Assembly: GCF_030167925.1 (NCBI RefSeq)
Contig: NZ_JASKUT010000001.1
Location: 3,990,501 to 4,054,500 of the forward strand
Source of the DNA: Paenibacillus silviterrae
GTDB lineage: Bacteria > Bacillota > Bacilli > Paenibacillales > NBRC-103111
Length of the DNA stretch: 64,000 nucleotides
Direction of reading: 5' to 3'
Made by a program: the position numbers and the translations under genes. This document shows, piece after piece, positions 16,373 to 29,083 of this stretch. The notes under the pieces are model-generated. The model saw nothing but the letters and a program-made list of their open reading frames with translations. It had not been told where the DNA came from and ran no database searches. Position 1 is the first letter of the stretch. Every line of letters starts with the position of its first letter.

Positions 16373-17002
16373 ATGGGAAAAGTGTTTGTATGCGATCACC
16401 CGCTGATTCAGCACAAGCTGACCTACATACGGGATGAGAATACGACAACGAAGGATTTCCGGGAGCTTGTCGATGAGGTGGCCACCTTGATGGCCTATGA
16501 AATTACTAGGGATATTCCTTTGGAAAAGGTAGAAGTTCGCACGCCGGTAGCAACAACCGAGTGTCGTGTCATCTCCGGCCGCATGCTGGGATTGATTCCG
16601 ATTCTGCGTGCAGGACTAGGCATGGTGGACGGCATTCTGAAGCTGGTTCCTGCGGCGAAGGTAGGTCATATCGGCTTGTATCGCGACCCGCAAACGCTTC
16701 AACCGGTGGAGTATTACGCGAAGCTGCCGACGGACGTACAGGAGCGGGAGCTCATCGTAATCGACCCGATGCTGGCAACCGGCGGCTCGGCCAATGCAGC
16801 CATTCAAGCGCTGAAGAACCGCAACTGTACTCAAATCAAACTGATGTGCTTAATTGCCGCACCGGAGGGCGTACAAGCTGTTCAACAGGCCCATCCCGAT
16901 GTGGATATTTATGTTGCCGCCATTGATGAATACCTGAATGACCACGGATACATTATTCCGGGGCTGGGGGATGCCGGGGACAGGCTGTTCGGCACGAAGT
17001 AA
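16373..17002 (+). CDS. upp: uracil phosphoribosyltransferase
   Basis: Salvages uracil with PRPP to UMP. The PRPP loop [10 protein letters not shown] is at about 131-140, and the uracil-binding C-terminal segment ends [17 protein letters not shown]. 209 aa is the usual length. GGGGGAAG precedes the ATG. It lies between glyA and mnaA, as in Bacillus relatives, with its own extended -10 promoter. Confidence 0.97.
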   Translation: MGKVFVCDHPLIQHKLTYIRDENTTTKDFRELVDEVATLMAYEITRDIPLEKVEVRTPVATTECRVISGRMLGLIPILRAGLGMVDGILKLVPAAKVGHIGLYRDPQTLQPVEYYAKLPTDVQERELIVIDPMLATGGSANAAIQALKNRNCTQIKLMCLIAAPEGVQAVQQAHPDVDIYVAAIDEYLNDHGYIIPGLGDAGDRLFGTK

Positions 17003-17039
17003 AGCTGATGATGCTTAATGAGGAGAGGAGCTTCCTAGC

Positions 17040-18182
17040 ATGAAGAAAACGAAGGTCATTACGATTTTTGGAACGAGACCCGAGGCCATTAAGATGGCAC
17101 CGCTCGTCAAAGAGCTGGAGAAGCATCCGGAACAGATCGATTCGCTGGTATGCGTAACCGCGCAGCACCGCCAAATGCTCGATCAAGTGCTTGATATTTT
17201 TCAAATCAAACCGAATTACGACCTCGATGTGATGAAGGATCGCCAGACGCTGAACGAAATTTCGATTCGCGTGCTTCAAGGCCTTGATCCTGTCTTCAAG
17301 GAAGAGAAGCCGGATCTGATTCTGGTGCACGGGGATACGCTGACGACCTTCCTGGCCAGCTATGCGGCATTCCTGCAGCAGATCCAGGTAGGCCATGTGG
17401 AAGCGGGGCTTCGTACATGGAACAAGCTGTCGCCTTATCCGGAGGAAATGAACCGGCAGCTGACCGGAGTGCTGGCGGATCTTCATTTTGCTCCGACGGA
17501 CTGGTCTGCGGGCAATCTGCGGAAAGAAAACAAATCGGAAAAGACGATCTTCATCACAGGCAATACGGTTACCGATGTGTTCCAGTATACGCTGAAGGAG
17601 GACTTCCATCATCCGGTTCTGGAATGGGCACAGGGCAAGCGCCTCGTGCTGATGACAGCGCATCGGCGGGAGTCGCAAGGAGAGCCGCATCGTCAGATAT
17701 TCCGTGCGGTTCGTCGTCTGGCCGATGAGTTTGAGGATATCGCAATCGTATATCCGGTTCATCTCTCCCCTGCGGTAAGGGAGCCGGCTCATGAAATTCT
17801 CGGAGGTCATGACCGCATTAAGCTGATCGACCCGCTCGATGTGTTCGAGCTTCACAATCTGTACCCGCATACTCACATGATCCTTACGGATTCGGGTGGC
17901 TTACAGGAGGAAGCGCCGTCGTTCGGCGTACCGGTGTTGGTTCTACGTGAAACAACGGAGCGTCCGGAAGGCATCGATGCAGGGACGCTGGAGCTGGTTG
18001 GAACGGATGAGCAGAAGGTGTATGATCGTGCCCGCGCTCTGTTAACCGACCGGGCATTGTACGACCGGATGAGCAAATCAGCCAACCCTTACGGCGACGG
18101 GAAAGCCTCCGAACGCATCGTAGATGCCATCTTGTACCACTTCGGGCACACCAAAGAAAGACCGGAACCGTTCCAACCGTGA
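17040..18182 (+). CDS. mnaA: UDP-N-acetylglucosamine 2-epimerase (non-hydrolysing)
   Basis: Converts UDP-GlcNAc to UDP-ManNAc, a precursor for teichoic-acid linkage units and S-layer secondary cell-wall polymers. GT-B-like fold of 380 aa with GTRPEAIKM near the N-terminus, HVEAGLRTWNKLSPYPEE, TAHRRES and DSGGLQEEAPSFGVPVLVLRETTERPEG (partial motif). It follows upp by 38 nt with GGAGAGG upstream. Functional partners in this window are the tagO-like, tagA-like and csaB genes near 52-55 kb. Confidence 0.95.
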   Translation: MKKTKVITIFGTRPEAIKMAPLVKELEKHPEQIDSLVCVTAQHRQMLDQVLDIFQIKPNYDLDVMKDRQTLNEISIRVLQGLDPVFKEEKPDLILVHGDTLTTFLASYAAFLQQIQVGHVEAGLRTWNKLSPYPEEMNRQLTGVLADLHFAPTDWSAGNLRKENKSEKTIFITGNTVTDVFQYTLKEDFHHPVLEWAQGKRLVLMTAHRRESQGEPHRQIFRAVRRLADEFEDIAIVYPVHLSPAVREPAHEILGGHDRIKLIDPLDVFELHNLYPHTHMILTDSGGLQEEAPSFGVPVLVLRETTERPEGIDAGTLELVGTDEQKVYDRARALLTDRALYDRMSKSANPYGDGKASERIVDAILYHFGHTKERPEPFQP

Positions 18183-18234
18183 CAATCTCATGACAAACGT
18201 TACAGCATACAGTGCTACTGTTTGGTTTGAAGAC

Positions 18235-18266
18235 GCGGAAACCCTTGGTATTACTGGGTTTGCGTG
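18235..18266 (+). terminator. hairpin after mnaA, probable terminator
   Basis: ACGCGGAAACCC pairs with GGGTTTGCGT with a 2-nt bulge; only a weak T tract follows. Confidence 0.45.
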
Positions 18267-18300
18267 ATTTAGGTCACAGACGGTACACAATTATGTGTAA

Positions 18301-18330
18301 TTGACAAAGCGTCCTACGCTTAGCTAAAAT
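18301..18330 (+). promoter_or_regulatory. sigma-A promoter of the ATP synthase operon
   Basis: Perfect -35 TTGACA, 18-nt spacer and TAAAAT, about 70 nt before the first gene of the atp operon. Confidence 0.78.
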
Positions 18331-18402
18331 AAACTAGGGTTACGGTAGACATGGAATGTAAGCGGCCAACAAAGCCCACATGTCGGCAGTGTTAGGAGGA
18401 TT

Positions 18403-18639
18403 ATGAAGAGATTCCGTTCGAAGGATAATCCCTGGCGTGCCGTCGCGATGCTTGGCGGTATCGGTGTTGACCTTGGCGTTTGCATGCTTGCCGGTTTTTG
18501 GCTGGGCGATTGGTTCAGCGATTACCGGGGCGGAGAGCCGATCTGGATCGCACTTGGAATGATGCTCGGTTTTATTCTAGGCATTGTCAGCGTGGTCCTA
18601 ATCATTCGACGCGTAATGCAAGGAGGCTCCAATGGATGA
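18403..18639 (+). CDS. atpZ: AtpZ/AtpI-family small membrane protein
   Basis: 78-aa protein with two transmembrane helices, the first gene of the ATP synthase operon. LGGIGVDLGVCMLAGFWLGDWF and a second helix with GMMLGFILG fit the AtpZ/F0F1-assoc family, which, with AtpI, helps assemble the c-ring or supplies Mg2+. AGGAGG lies 5-6 nt upstream of the ATG. It overlaps the next gene by 8 nt, indicating translational coupling. Family assignment rests on position and pattern rather than a long motif. Confidence 0.8.
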   Translation: MKRFRSKDNPWRAVAMLGGIGVDLGVCMLAGFWLGDWFSDYRGGEPIWIALGMMLGFILGIVSVVLIIRRVMQGGSNG

Positions 18640-19000
18640 GTTTGCAGCCCATCTGAAAACGGTTCAACGCTTTGTGTGCCTTTTTTTGTCCGTGTGCTTC
18701 TTTGCGTGGGCATTACTGCCGGCTTATCGGCCGATCATCGCGGGTTTGATTTTGGGGACCGTTTTTAGTTTCGTGAACGCTATGTACTTGGCTTGGAAAA
18801 TTCGTCAGCTATCGGAGAGCGCCCTTCAGGGCAAGCGAAAGCGAGGCCTGGGATTCGGTAACAGGACGGCGATTGCGATCATTGCTATGATCATCGCTTA
18901 CAAATTGCCGGAGCACTTTGCCATGTGGTCTGTGATCGCAGGTTTAATCTCCGTTCAGTTGGCAACACTCCTATTGGGTATTATTTCAAATAAAAAATAA
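18632..19000 (+). CDS. atpI: ATP synthase subunit I
   Basis: 122-aa membrane protein with four predicted helices in the canonical AtpI position before atpB. AtpI acts as a chaperone for c-ring assembly of the Fo sector. Visible are a FSFVNAMYLAWKIRQL segment in the middle and hydrophobic pairs on both sides. The start overlaps the upstream atpZ stop, with AGGAGG inside the end of atpZ. Confidence 0.85.
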   Translation: MDEFAAHLKTVQRFVCLFLSVCFFAWALLPAYRPIIAGLILGTVFSFVNAMYLAWKIRQLSESALQGKRKRGLGFGNRTAIAIIAMIIAYKLPEHFAMWSVIAGLISVQLATLLLGIISNKK

Positions 19001-19037
19001 TTCCATCATGCCTTGGAAAGGGGTGAAACTACTACAC

Positions 19038-19805
19038 ATGCATGAATTTCCGATAGTCAATTGGTTAGGTCTGAGTTGGGATTTGTCTGTCGTCATTACC
19101 ATTTCAGTAACCTGCTTAATTGTACTAATCCTCTCCATTGCCGGAACGCGCAATTTGTCTGTACACAACCCCGGCAAATTACAAAACTTCTTGGAGTGGT
19201 TAGTCGAGTTCGTTCACAATATCATCTCCAGCTCTATGGATATGAAGAAGGGTAAGACCTTCATTATGCTCGGCATTACGCTGATCATGTTCATTTTCGT
19301 GGGCAACATGCTGGGACTGCCGCTTGTCATCATCACGGATGTTACCGGACCGATTCCGCAATTAGGCATCACGAAAGAGGAATACGATGCTGCGCATGCA
19401 GCAGGGAAGCATCTTGGGCTGAGCTGGTGGAAATCTCCTACAGCAGACTTGTCCGTGACGATGGGTCTTGCCTTCATGGTCATCTTCCTGGTGCACTTCC
19501 TAGGATTGACTCGCAACACCAAGCATTATCTTCGCCATTACTTTGAGCCGTACGCTGTGATGTTTCCATTGCACATCGTTGAGCAGATTTCCAAGCTCTT
19601 GACGCTCGGTATGCGTCTATTCGGTAACATTTTTGCCGGTGAGGTTCTCATTGGGGTGATTCTGCTTGCCGGGATCGGAGGGGTAATCCCGCTGATCATA
19701 TGGCAAGGCTTCTCGGTCTTCGTCGGGGCGATCCAAGCGTTCGTTTTCACGACGTTGACGATGGTTTACTTATCTCAGGCACTCGAAAAACACGAGGAAC
19801 ACTGA
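19038..19805 (+). CDS. atpB: ATP synthase Fo subunit a
   Basis: Forms the proton half-channels of Fo. 255 aa with five to six membrane helices; the essential arginine helix reads LLTLGMRLFGNIFAGEV and the last helix IQAFVFTTLTMVYLSQA. The ATG at 19038 gives the usual N-terminus (MHEFPIVNWLG); an earlier in-frame ATG at 19008 comes before the AAAGGGGTG ribosome site and is not used. Belongs to the atp operon. Confidence 0.95.
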   Translation: MHEFPIVNWLGLSWDLSVVITISVTCLIVLILSIAGTRNLSVHNPGKLQNFLEWLVEFVHNIISSSMDMKKGKTFIMLGITLIMFIFVGNMLGLPLVIITDVTGPIPQLGITKEEYDAAHAAGKHLGLSWWKSPTADLSVTMGLAFMVIFLVHFLGLTRNTKHYLRHYFEPYAVMFPLHIVEQISKLLTLGMRLFGNIFAGEVLIGVILLAGIGGVIPLIIWQGFSVFVGAIQAFVFTTLTMVYLSQALEKHEEH

Positions 19806-19838
19806 CATGCGGACGGCTTAAGCGAGTTATCCACTTGA

Positions 19839-20126
<288 letters not shown>

Positions 20127-20235
20127 TAGCGCACAAGGCGGGGAAGCCCTCTAAGCCTCCACGCCTTCCTTTTGTCCGAATGCTTGCATTCGTGTCTGGA
20201 TTTGCCAATAGCCCCTTGAAGGGAGTGACGTATAG

Positions 20236-20721
20236 ATGCATTTCAATATAACTTCGTTCGGTATTGCCATCGTGTCCTTTTTGGTATTGATGTGGCTGAT
20301 CAGCAAATATGCTTTCGGTCCATTGATGGGGATCATGGAGCAACGCCGTCAACTGGTGAAGGATCAGCTTGATAGCGCGGAATCGAACCGCAAGCAAGCC
20401 GATGCCCTCCTTGCTGAGCAGAAGGCTGCCTTGGAGCAAGTGCGCAGCGAAGCGAAGCAAATGATGGAGCAAGCCCGCGTAACCAGCAGCAAGCAGGCGG
20501 AGGACATTATTCAACAAGCGAAAGAAGAAGCGAGCCGTCTGAAGCAGGACGCGCTTCGTGATATCGAGACGGAGAAGAACAAGGCTGTTGCCGCTCTGCG
20601 TAGTCAGGTGAGCGCCATGTCCGTTCTGATCGCCTCCAAAATTATCGAAAAGCAAATCGATGAGAAGTCGCAGGAGCAGCTGGTTGAGCAATACCTCAAA
20701 GAGGTAGGAGGCAACCAATGA
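20236..20721 (+). CDS. atpF: ATP synthase Fo subunit b
   Basis: 161-aa stator subunit: one N-terminal membrane helix (about 5-25) followed by a long charged coiled coil (30-150) that links Fo to the top of F1 through delta. AAGGGAG precedes the ATG. The stop overlaps the atpH start by 4 nt. Part of the atp operon. Confidence 0.95.
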   Translation: MHFNITSFGIAIVSFLVLMWLISKYAFGPLMGIMEQRRQLVKDQLDSAESNRKQADALLAEQKAALEQVRSEAKQMMEQARVTSSKQAEDIIQQAKEEASRLKQDALRDIETEKNKAVAALRSQVSAMSVLIASKIIEKQIDEKSQEQLVEQYLKEVGGNQ

Positions 20722-21269
20722 GCAAGGACATCATCGTAGCCAAAAGATATGCCAAAGCACTGTTCGCCGCCGCCAAGGATCAAAATCTGGTCCAGCAGGT
20801 TGAGGCAGAGCTGAAAGCTATAATTGCTGTGCTTCAAGAGCAAAGAGATCTGCATAAGCTGATTCAGCATCCAGGTGTTGACGTGTCGGCGAAGACGAAC
20901 CTGCTGAAGGAAATTTTCGGCGGTACGGTTTCGGAGCTCGTTTTCGCTACGCTGGTTCTTCTTGTGGAGAGAAGAAGAGAAGGTGCATTGGAAGCCGTAG
21001 TGGATTCCTATGTTGCCATTGCCAATGAGGCGCTAGGTCAGGCGAATGCAACGGTTTACACGCCGGTAGCTTTGTCTGAAACGGAGCTCTCCGGCATTGC
21101 GGCAGCCTTCAGCCAAATTACGGGCAAACAAATCCGTGTGGAATCGGTTCTCGATAAAAGCTTGCTGGGCGGCATTCAAGTTCGGATCGGCGATCGTCTG
21201 TATGACGGAAGCTTGTCCGGCAAACTTCAGCGCCTGGAAAAAACGTTGAATCAATCTCAAGCACTGTAG
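20718..21269 (+). CDS. atpH: ATP synthase F1 subunit delta
   Basis: 183-aa stator-tip protein joining b to the alpha N-termini. N-terminal helical bundle (AKRYAKALFAAAKDQ) and a C-terminal domain with the family pattern LGGIQVRIGDRLYDGSLSGKL. Starts within the atpF stop (ATGA overlap), 15 nt before the atpA start. Confidence 0.95.
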   Translation: MSKDIIVAKRYAKALFAAAKDQNLVQQVEAELKAIIAVLQEQRDLHKLIQHPGVDVSAKTNLLKEIFGGTVSELVFATLVLLVERRREGALEAVVDSYVAIANEALGQANATVYTPVALSETELSGIAAAFSQITGKQIRVESVLDKSLLGGIQVRIGDRLYDGSLSGKLQRLEKTLNQSQAL

Positions 21270-22799
<1,530 letters not shown>

Positions 22800-22921
22800 T
22801 AAACCTAAGTGAAGAGCTCTTCTTTCGAGGAAAGAGGAGCTTGGCGCTTGGTCGGATAATGATAAATGGCTTATCGATTGGGGCTCCCTAGCGGGGCGCT
22901 TGGAGAGAGAGGTGAGCAGGC

Positions 22922-23779
22922 ATGGCTAAAGGTATGCGCGAGATTAAACGCTCGATTAAATCGAAGCAAAATACGCGCCAAATTACGAAGGCGATGGAGC
23001 TGGTTGCTGCTGCGAAGCTGAAAAGAGCGCAGGATGCAGCGCAGTCTTCCCGACCTTATGCGGAGAAGATGAAAGAGGTCGTAGCGAGCATTGCGGCAGG
23101 CACGAAGGGTGTGAAGCACCCGATGCTGCAAAGCCGGGCGATTAAGAGAACAGGGTATCTCGTGATCACATCTGACCGCGGTTTGGCCGGTGGTTACAAC
23201 GCGAACGTGCTTCGTAAGGTAACGGCTACGATTAAGGAAAGGCATACATCGACGAATGAGTATTCGATTTTTGTAATCGGCCGTAAGGGTCGCGACTTCT
23301 TCAAGAAGCGCAACATTCCGATCGTAGAGGAAGTCACCGGATTACCGGATTCCCCTTCCTTCGCTGATATTAAATCAGTAGCGTCGGCAGCGGTCGGCAA
23401 TTTCGAAAACGGCACGTACGATGAGCTTTACCTTGTATATAACGAGTTCAAAAACGCAATTACGCAAATTCCTGTAATGAAGCGGCTGCTTCCGCTTGAG
23501 GATGTCAGCGTAAGCAACACTGCGAATTACGAGTATGAGCCGTCCCCGGAAGGCGTACTTGAAGTACTGCTTCCGAGATATGCGGAAACATTGATTTACA
23601 GTGCGCTCTTAGACGGTAAGGCAAGTGAATTTGGGGCAAGAATGACAGCGATGAGTAACGCAACGAAGAACGCATCGAAGATGATCAGCTCGCTGACCCT
23701 TGTTTACAACCGTGCCCGTCAGGCTGCTATTACCCAGGAAATTTCGGAGATCGTAGCCGGAGCAAACGCACAAGCGTAA
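22922..23779 (+). CDS. atpG: ATP synthase F1 subunit gamma
   Basis: Central rotor shaft. 285 aa with long N- and C-terminal helices forming the coiled coil ([30 protein letters not shown]) and a Rossmann-like middle domain with [21 protein letters not shown] precedes the ATG. A 133-nt gap with tandem hairpin repeats separates it from atpD. Confidence 0.96.
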   Translation: MAKGMREIKRSIKSKQNTRQITKAMELVAAAKLKRAQDAAQSSRPYAEKMKEVVASIAAGTKGVKHPMLQSRAIKRTGYLVITSDRGLAGGYNANVLRKVTATIKERHTSTNEYSIFVIGRKGRDFFKKRNIPIVEEVTGLPDSPSFADIKSVASAAVGNFENGTYDELYLVYNEFKNAITQIPVMKRLLPLEDVSVSNTANYEYEPSPEGVLEVLLPRYAETLIYSALLDGKASEFGARMTAMSNATKNASKMISSLTLVYNRARQAAITQEISEIVAGANAQA

Positions 23780-23796
23780 GAACGGATTTTTAAAGC

Positions 23797-25319
<1,523 letters not shown>

Positions 25320-25328
25320 TATAAAGGT

Positions 25329-25545
25329 AAGCTTTTGTTGAAAAAGGTTATGCTTTTTATTGCCTCGGCAGTCCGTAGTGCCGTAGGGAAAAAGAAGCTT
25401 CGCGCGAGTTTTATTTTTCGATCCATTCCTATCCTATTCTAATCAGGGATCGAAAAATAACTGTCTGAGGTTAGCGAAGCTCTTTTTCCCGGAGGCCGTC
25501 GGATGCCGATGCAATAAGTAGCTCCACCTTTTTCACAAAAAGCTT
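25329..25545. repeat. 217-nt imperfect palindrome between atpD and atpC
   Basis: The left arm 25329-25422 and right arm 25446-25545 are near reverse complements. Outer arms AAGCTTTTGTTGAAAAAGGT (25329) and ACCTTTTTCACAAAAAGCTT (25526), middle blocks TTATTGC-TCGGCA and GGGAAAAAG-AGCTTCGC, and inner arms TATTTTTCGATCC/GGATCGAAAAATA. The loop is only about 20 nt. No reading frame is preserved. It could fold into a very long RNA hairpin or represent a MITE-like element. Confidence 0.8.
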
Positions 25546-25561
25546 CGAAAGGGGAATCCAA

Positions 25562-25966
25562 GTGAGTACATTCCTGCTGGAAGTGGTAACCCCGGAACGC
25601 AAGGTGTATTCCGATCATGTCAACATGATCATCGCTAAAGGTGTCGAAGGGGAGCTTGGGATTCTGCCGAATCACATTCCGCTAGTCACTCCGCTGAAGA
25701 TCGCTCCGTTTACTGTGAAGAGACAAGGCCAGAAGGACGAAGTCATCGCAGTGCACGGCGGTTTTATGGAAGTGCGGAAGGACAAGGTGGTTATTTTGGC
25801 GGAAAGCGCCGAGCTGCCGGGTCAAATCGATATCGATCGGGCGCAAGCAGCGAAGGAACGTGCTGAGAAGCGCTTAGCGGCGAAAAGAGATGAGATCGAT
25901 TTCCGTCGTGCCGAATTAGCGCTGCAACGCGCCATGAATCGACTTGACGTATCTGGGAAACAATAG
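25562..25966 (+). CDS. atpC: ATP synthase F1 subunit epsilon
   Basis: 134-aa rotor-foot subunit that inhibits ATP hydrolysis. N-terminal beta sandwich (STFLLEVVTPERKVYSD, GELGILPNHIPLVTPL) and C-terminal helical hairpin (AKERAEKRLAAKRDEIDF). The GTG start follows GAAAGGGGAATCCAA. Separated from atpD by 242 nt that hold the long palindrome, unusual for a stoichiometric operon partner. Confidence 0.95.
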   Translation: MSTFLLEVVTPERKVYSDHVNMIIAKGVEGELGILPNHIPLVTPLKIAPFTVKRQGQKDEVIAVHGGFMEVRKDKVVILAESAELPGQIDIDRAQAAKERAEKRLAAKRDEIDFRRAELALQRAMNRLDVSGKQ

Positions 25967-25981
25967 TATAAGGAACGGGAA

Positions 25982-26014
25982 AAGCGGGGGAAATGGGTTC
26001 CTTCGCTTTTTTTT
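25982..26014 (+). terminator. terminator of the ATP synthase operon
   Basis: Stem AGCG-GG-GGAA / TTCC-TT-CGCT followed by an eight-T tract. Confidence 0.7.
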
Positions 26015-26057
26015 GCATCTGGGGGAGTAGAAACTGTTTCGTGCAGGAAGGAAAATG

Positions 26058-26087
26058 TTAGACACCCCTTAGGGCTTTTGATATAAT
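26058..26087 (+). promoter_or_regulatory. sigma-A-type promoter of the nuo operon
   Basis: TTAGAC, 18-nt spacer and a perfect TATAAT, about 80 nt before nuoA. Confidence 0.6.
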
Positions 26088-26169
26088 TGTTAGGGCATAT
26101 ATGGAAGGAATTAGCGCAGGTCAATCTTGCGCTATACAAATGGATAAGGCAGGAGGCGGTTCGTTTACG

Positions 26170-26535
26170 ATGTACACGAATAACTACGTGGTCGTTGCGA
26201 TTTTTCTGTTCTTGGGTGTGCTGCTTCCCATAGCAGCGCTTACAATCGGTAAACTGTTACGACCGAACAAGCCGACAACAGAAAAGTATACGACTTATGA
26301 AAGCGGTAACGAGCCGGTGGGTGAAGGACAAGTACGCTTTAACATTCGGTACTACTTGTTCGCCTTGATGTTTGTTATTTTCGATGTTGAAACTGTTTTC
26401 TTGTATCCGTGGGCCGTTGCGTACAAGCAATTGGGCTTGTTTGCGCTTGTGGAGATGTGCATTTTTATCGGATTGTTGATCATAGGATTAGTTTATGCCT
26501 ATAAGAAGAAGGTGCTGCAATGGACTTCAATCTAG
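26170..26535 (+). CDS. nuoA: NADH-quinone oxidoreductase subunit A
   Basis: Small membrane subunit at the junction of the peripheral and membrane arms. 121 aa, three helices. [27 protein letters not shown] contains the conserved acidic loop and NIRYY segment (shown in part), and [12 protein letters not shown] follows. The ATG at 26170 is supported by GGAGGCGG; a frame opening at 26101 has no ribosome site. First gene of an eleven-gene operon; overlaps nuoB by 16 nt. Confidence 0.93.
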   Translation: MYTNNYVVVAIFLFLGVLLPIAALTIGKLLRPNKPTTEKYTTYESGNEPVGEGQVRFNIRYYLFALMFVIFDVETVFLYPWAVAYKQLGLFALVEMCIFIGLLIIGLVYAYKKKVLQWTSI

Positions 26536-27038
26536 AATCAATTTCGCCAGAGGAACGCCAGGAGCTGGAACGCAACGTATTTATGACAACGCTGGAGCAG
26601 GTAAAGGCATGGGCCCGAAGCAATTCGCTTTGGCCGCTTACGTTCGGTCTGGCTTGCTGTGCGATCGAGATGATGGGAACGGGCGCCTCGCATTATGACT
26701 TGGACCGCTTCGGTGTCATCTTCCGTACCTCGCCTCGGCAATCCGATGTTATGATCGTTGCAGGTACCGTCACGAAGAAGATGGCTCCGCTGCTTCGCCG
26801 TCTCTATGATCAGATGCCGGAGCCGAAGTGGGTTATTGCCATGGGTTCATGTGCAACCGCAGGAGGCCCGTACGTGAAGTCGTATGCCGTGGTCAAAGGG
26901 GTAGACCAGGTTGTGCCTGTAGATGTATACATCCCAGGCTGTCCGCCGAATCCGGCGGCGCTTATCTACGGGATCAACAAGCTCCAGGAGAAGATCCGCT
27001 ACGAAGCGAAAACCGGTAAGCAGGTGACGAATGCATGA
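26520..27038 (+). CDS. nuoB: NADH-quinone oxidoreductase subunit B (cluster N2)
   Basis: Carries the terminal 4Fe-4S cluster N2 that reduces quinone. Ligands: tandem C46-C47 (GLACCAIE), C111 (GSCA) and C141 (PGCPPNP), all present. 172 aa. The start lies inside the nuoA end and the stop overlaps the nuoC start by 4 nt. Confidence 0.96.
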   Translation: MDFNLESISPEERQELERNVFMTTLEQVKAWARSNSLWPLTFGLACCAIEMMGTGASHYDLDRFGVIFRTSPRQSDVMIVAGTVTKKMAPLLRRLYDQMPEPKWVIAMGSCATAGGPYVKSYAVVKGVDQVVPVDVYIPGCPPNPAALIYGINKLQEKIRYEAKTGKQVTNA

Positions 27039-27976
27039 GTGACGAGGTCAAAAAGAACCCGGACGCGGAAGACGTGACCGCTCCGGAAGAGCAGAAGCCG
27101 AAGGGAGAGGCTGCGGCTGAATCGACTGCGCCGAGCGGTGAGGCGCAGTCAGGAGGAGGCGTCGGCAGCCCGGCCGACGTGCGTGTGGCCGGCGGCGCCG
27201 GAGAGCCGCCGACGGGCGATGCGGCGCGCGAGCCGCAGCCGGGCGTAAGCGCCGACGCAGGCGAAGCCGCAGCCGGTGCCGCAGGCACGGCGGAGGCTGC
27301 TGCGGAGGCGAAAGCGCCGAAGGCGGAGCCAGCCGCAACAGGGGAGCCGAGCGACCCGCCGGCAGTTGAGCGGGCGGCCCCGACGGACGCGGAGAAAGAG
27401 GCGAAGGCGAAGGCCGCCGCCGAGGCGAGAGCCGCGCGGGCGAATGCGCGCGCAGCCGCCAAGGAAGGCGATGCGCCGGAAGCGCCGAAGGAGCCGTCGC
27501 CGAAGCAGCCGTTGTTGGATCGCGCCGCAGCGATTCTGCGGGAAGCGGTCGGCAGCGATGCGGTGGAGCAAGCCTTTATTAATGAGAAGAACGATCACAT
27601 GCCATGTCTTGTGGTGAAGAATGATCATTGGTATGAAGCAGCCAAGGTGCTGCAGCAGCATCCGGAGCTAAAGCTGAACTACCTGCGCAACCTGTCCGGT
27701 GTCGATATGGAAAGCCACATGGAAGTGGTATATCATCTCATATCACTCGAGAGCAAGCAGGAATACAGTATTAAGGTGAAGACGGACCGGGATAATCCTT
27801 CCGTGGCATCGGTAACGCCGTTGTGGCCGACGGCGAATTGGAATGAGCGGGAAGCGTATGACCTGTTCGGGATCGATTTCCCAGGTCATCCGGACCTGCG
27901 AAGAATCATGATGTCTGACGATTGGGTCGGCCATCCGCTGCGCAAAGATTATGAACCGCTTGACCCGGAGGTGTAG
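27035..27976 (+). CDS. nuoC: NADH-quinone oxidoreductase subunit C with long Ala/Glu/Pro-rich N-terminus
   Basis: The complex I 30-kDa domain occupies residues 165-313 ([20 protein letters not shown], then [23 protein letters not shown], in part). Ahead of it is a disordered, low-complexity segment of about 155 residues rich in Ala, Glu, Pro and Gly, with a helix-prone run ([22 protein letters not shown]). Its DNA is very G+C-rich compared with both neighbours. As I recall, similar charged extensions occur in NuoC of other Firmicutes lacking NuoEFG. It overlaps nuoB by 4 nt and precedes nuoD by 6 nt. Confidence 0.92.
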   Translation: MSDEVKKNPDAEDVTAPEEQKPKGEAAAESTAPSGEAQSGGGVGSPADVRVAGGAGEPPTGDAAREPQPGVSADAGEAAAGAAGTAEAAAEAKAPKAEPAATGEPSDPPAVERAAPTDAEKEAKAKAAAEARAARANARAAAKEGDAPEAPKEPSPKQPLLDRAAAILREAVGSDAVEQAFINEKNDHMPCLVVKNDHWYEAAKVLQQHPELKLNYLRNLSGVDMESHMEVVYHLISLESKQEYSIKVKTDRDNPSVASVTPLWPTANWNEREAYDLFGIDFPGHPDLRRIMMSDDWVGHPLRKDYEPLDPEV

Positions 27977-27982
27977 GACACG

Positions 27983-29083
27983 TTGATTAGAACGGAAGAA
28001 TTGCTACTAAACGTAGGTCCGCAGCATCCTAGTACACACGGGGTATTCCGGATTGTCGTGAAGCTGGACGGCGAGGTCATTACGGAAGCCAACCCGGTGA
28101 TGGGTTATCTGCATCGGGGTACGGAGAAGCTGGCGGAAAACTTGACGTACACCCAAATTATCCCTTACACGGACCGGATGGACTACGTGTCGGCGATGAC
28201 CAATAACTACGTGCTGGTGAACGCCGTAGAAAAATTGATGCAGCTCGAAATTCCCGAGCGTGCGGAGTATCTCCGGCTGATTGTCATGGAGCTGCAGCGC
28301 ATTGCCAGCCATATGGTATGGTGGGGCACCTATTTGCTCGATATCGGGGCGATGAGCCCGTTCTTGTTTGCTTTTCGCGACCGGGAAATCATCATTAATT
28401 TGTTCAACGAGCTGTGCGGCGCCCGTTTAACGTACAACTACATGCGTGTCGGCGGAGTGAAATGGGACGCGCCTGAGGGCTGGATTCAGAAGGTCCGCGA
28501 TTTCGTTCCGTATATGAGAGAGAAGCTGGAGGAATATCACCAGCTGGTGAGCGGCAATGAAATTTTCTTGGCGCGGATCAAGGGCGTCGGAAAATACGAT
28601 GCGGAAACCGCCATCGCGTATGGCTTAAGCGGCGCCAATCTGCGCTGTACCGGCGTGAATTGGGATTTGCGCAAGGCGCAGCCTTATAGTATCTACGATC
28701 GATTCGATTTCGATGTTCCGGTATCGACGAACGGAGATTGCTATGACCGGTACGTGCTTCGCCTGGAAGAGATTAAGCAGTCCCTTCGCATTCTGGAGCA
28801 GGCCGTCGAGCAATTCCCTGCCGAGGGAGAAATTATGGGCAAGGTGCCTCGTGTGCTTCGTCCGGCGGAAGGGGAAGTGTACTCGGCCATTGAATCTCCG
28901 CGGGGGGAGATCGGCTGTTATATTATTTCCAAGGGCAAGGATAAGCCGTATCGCCTGAAGTTCCGGCGTCCGTCCTTTGTGAATTTGCAAATCTTGCCGA
29001 AGCTCCTGGTCGGTGAAACCATGACCAACTTAATCACAATTCTCGGCGGTATCGATATCGTCGTCGGGGAGGTGGATGCGTAA
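27983..29083 (+). CDS. nuoD: NADH-quinone oxidoreductase subunit D
   Basis: 49-kDa-type subunit that forms the quinone pocket with NuoB. The N-terminal loop GPQHPSTHG (12-20) holds the quinone-binding histidine, and RVGGVKWDAP and the C-terminal GGIDIVVGEVD fit the family. 366 aa. The start is TTG with GGAGG upstream. The stop overlaps the nuoH start. Confidence 0.96.
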   Translation: MIRTEELLLNVGPQHPSTHGVFRIVVKLDGEVITEANPVMGYLHRGTEKLAENLTYTQIIPYTDRMDYVSAMTNNYVLVNAVEKLMQLEIPERAEYLRLIVMELQRIASHMVWWGTYLLDIGAMSPFLFAFRDREIIINLFNELCGARLTYNYMRVGGVKWDAPEGWIQKVRDFVPYMREKLEEYHQLVSGNEIFLARIKGVGKYDAETAIAYGLSGANLRCTGVNWDLRKAQPYSIYDRFDFDVPVSTNGDCYDRYVLRLEEIKQSLRILEQAVEQFPAEGEIMGKVPRVLRPAEGEVYSAIESPRGEIGCYIISKGKDKPYRLKFRRPSFVNLQILPKLLVGETMTNLITILGGIDIVVGEVDA

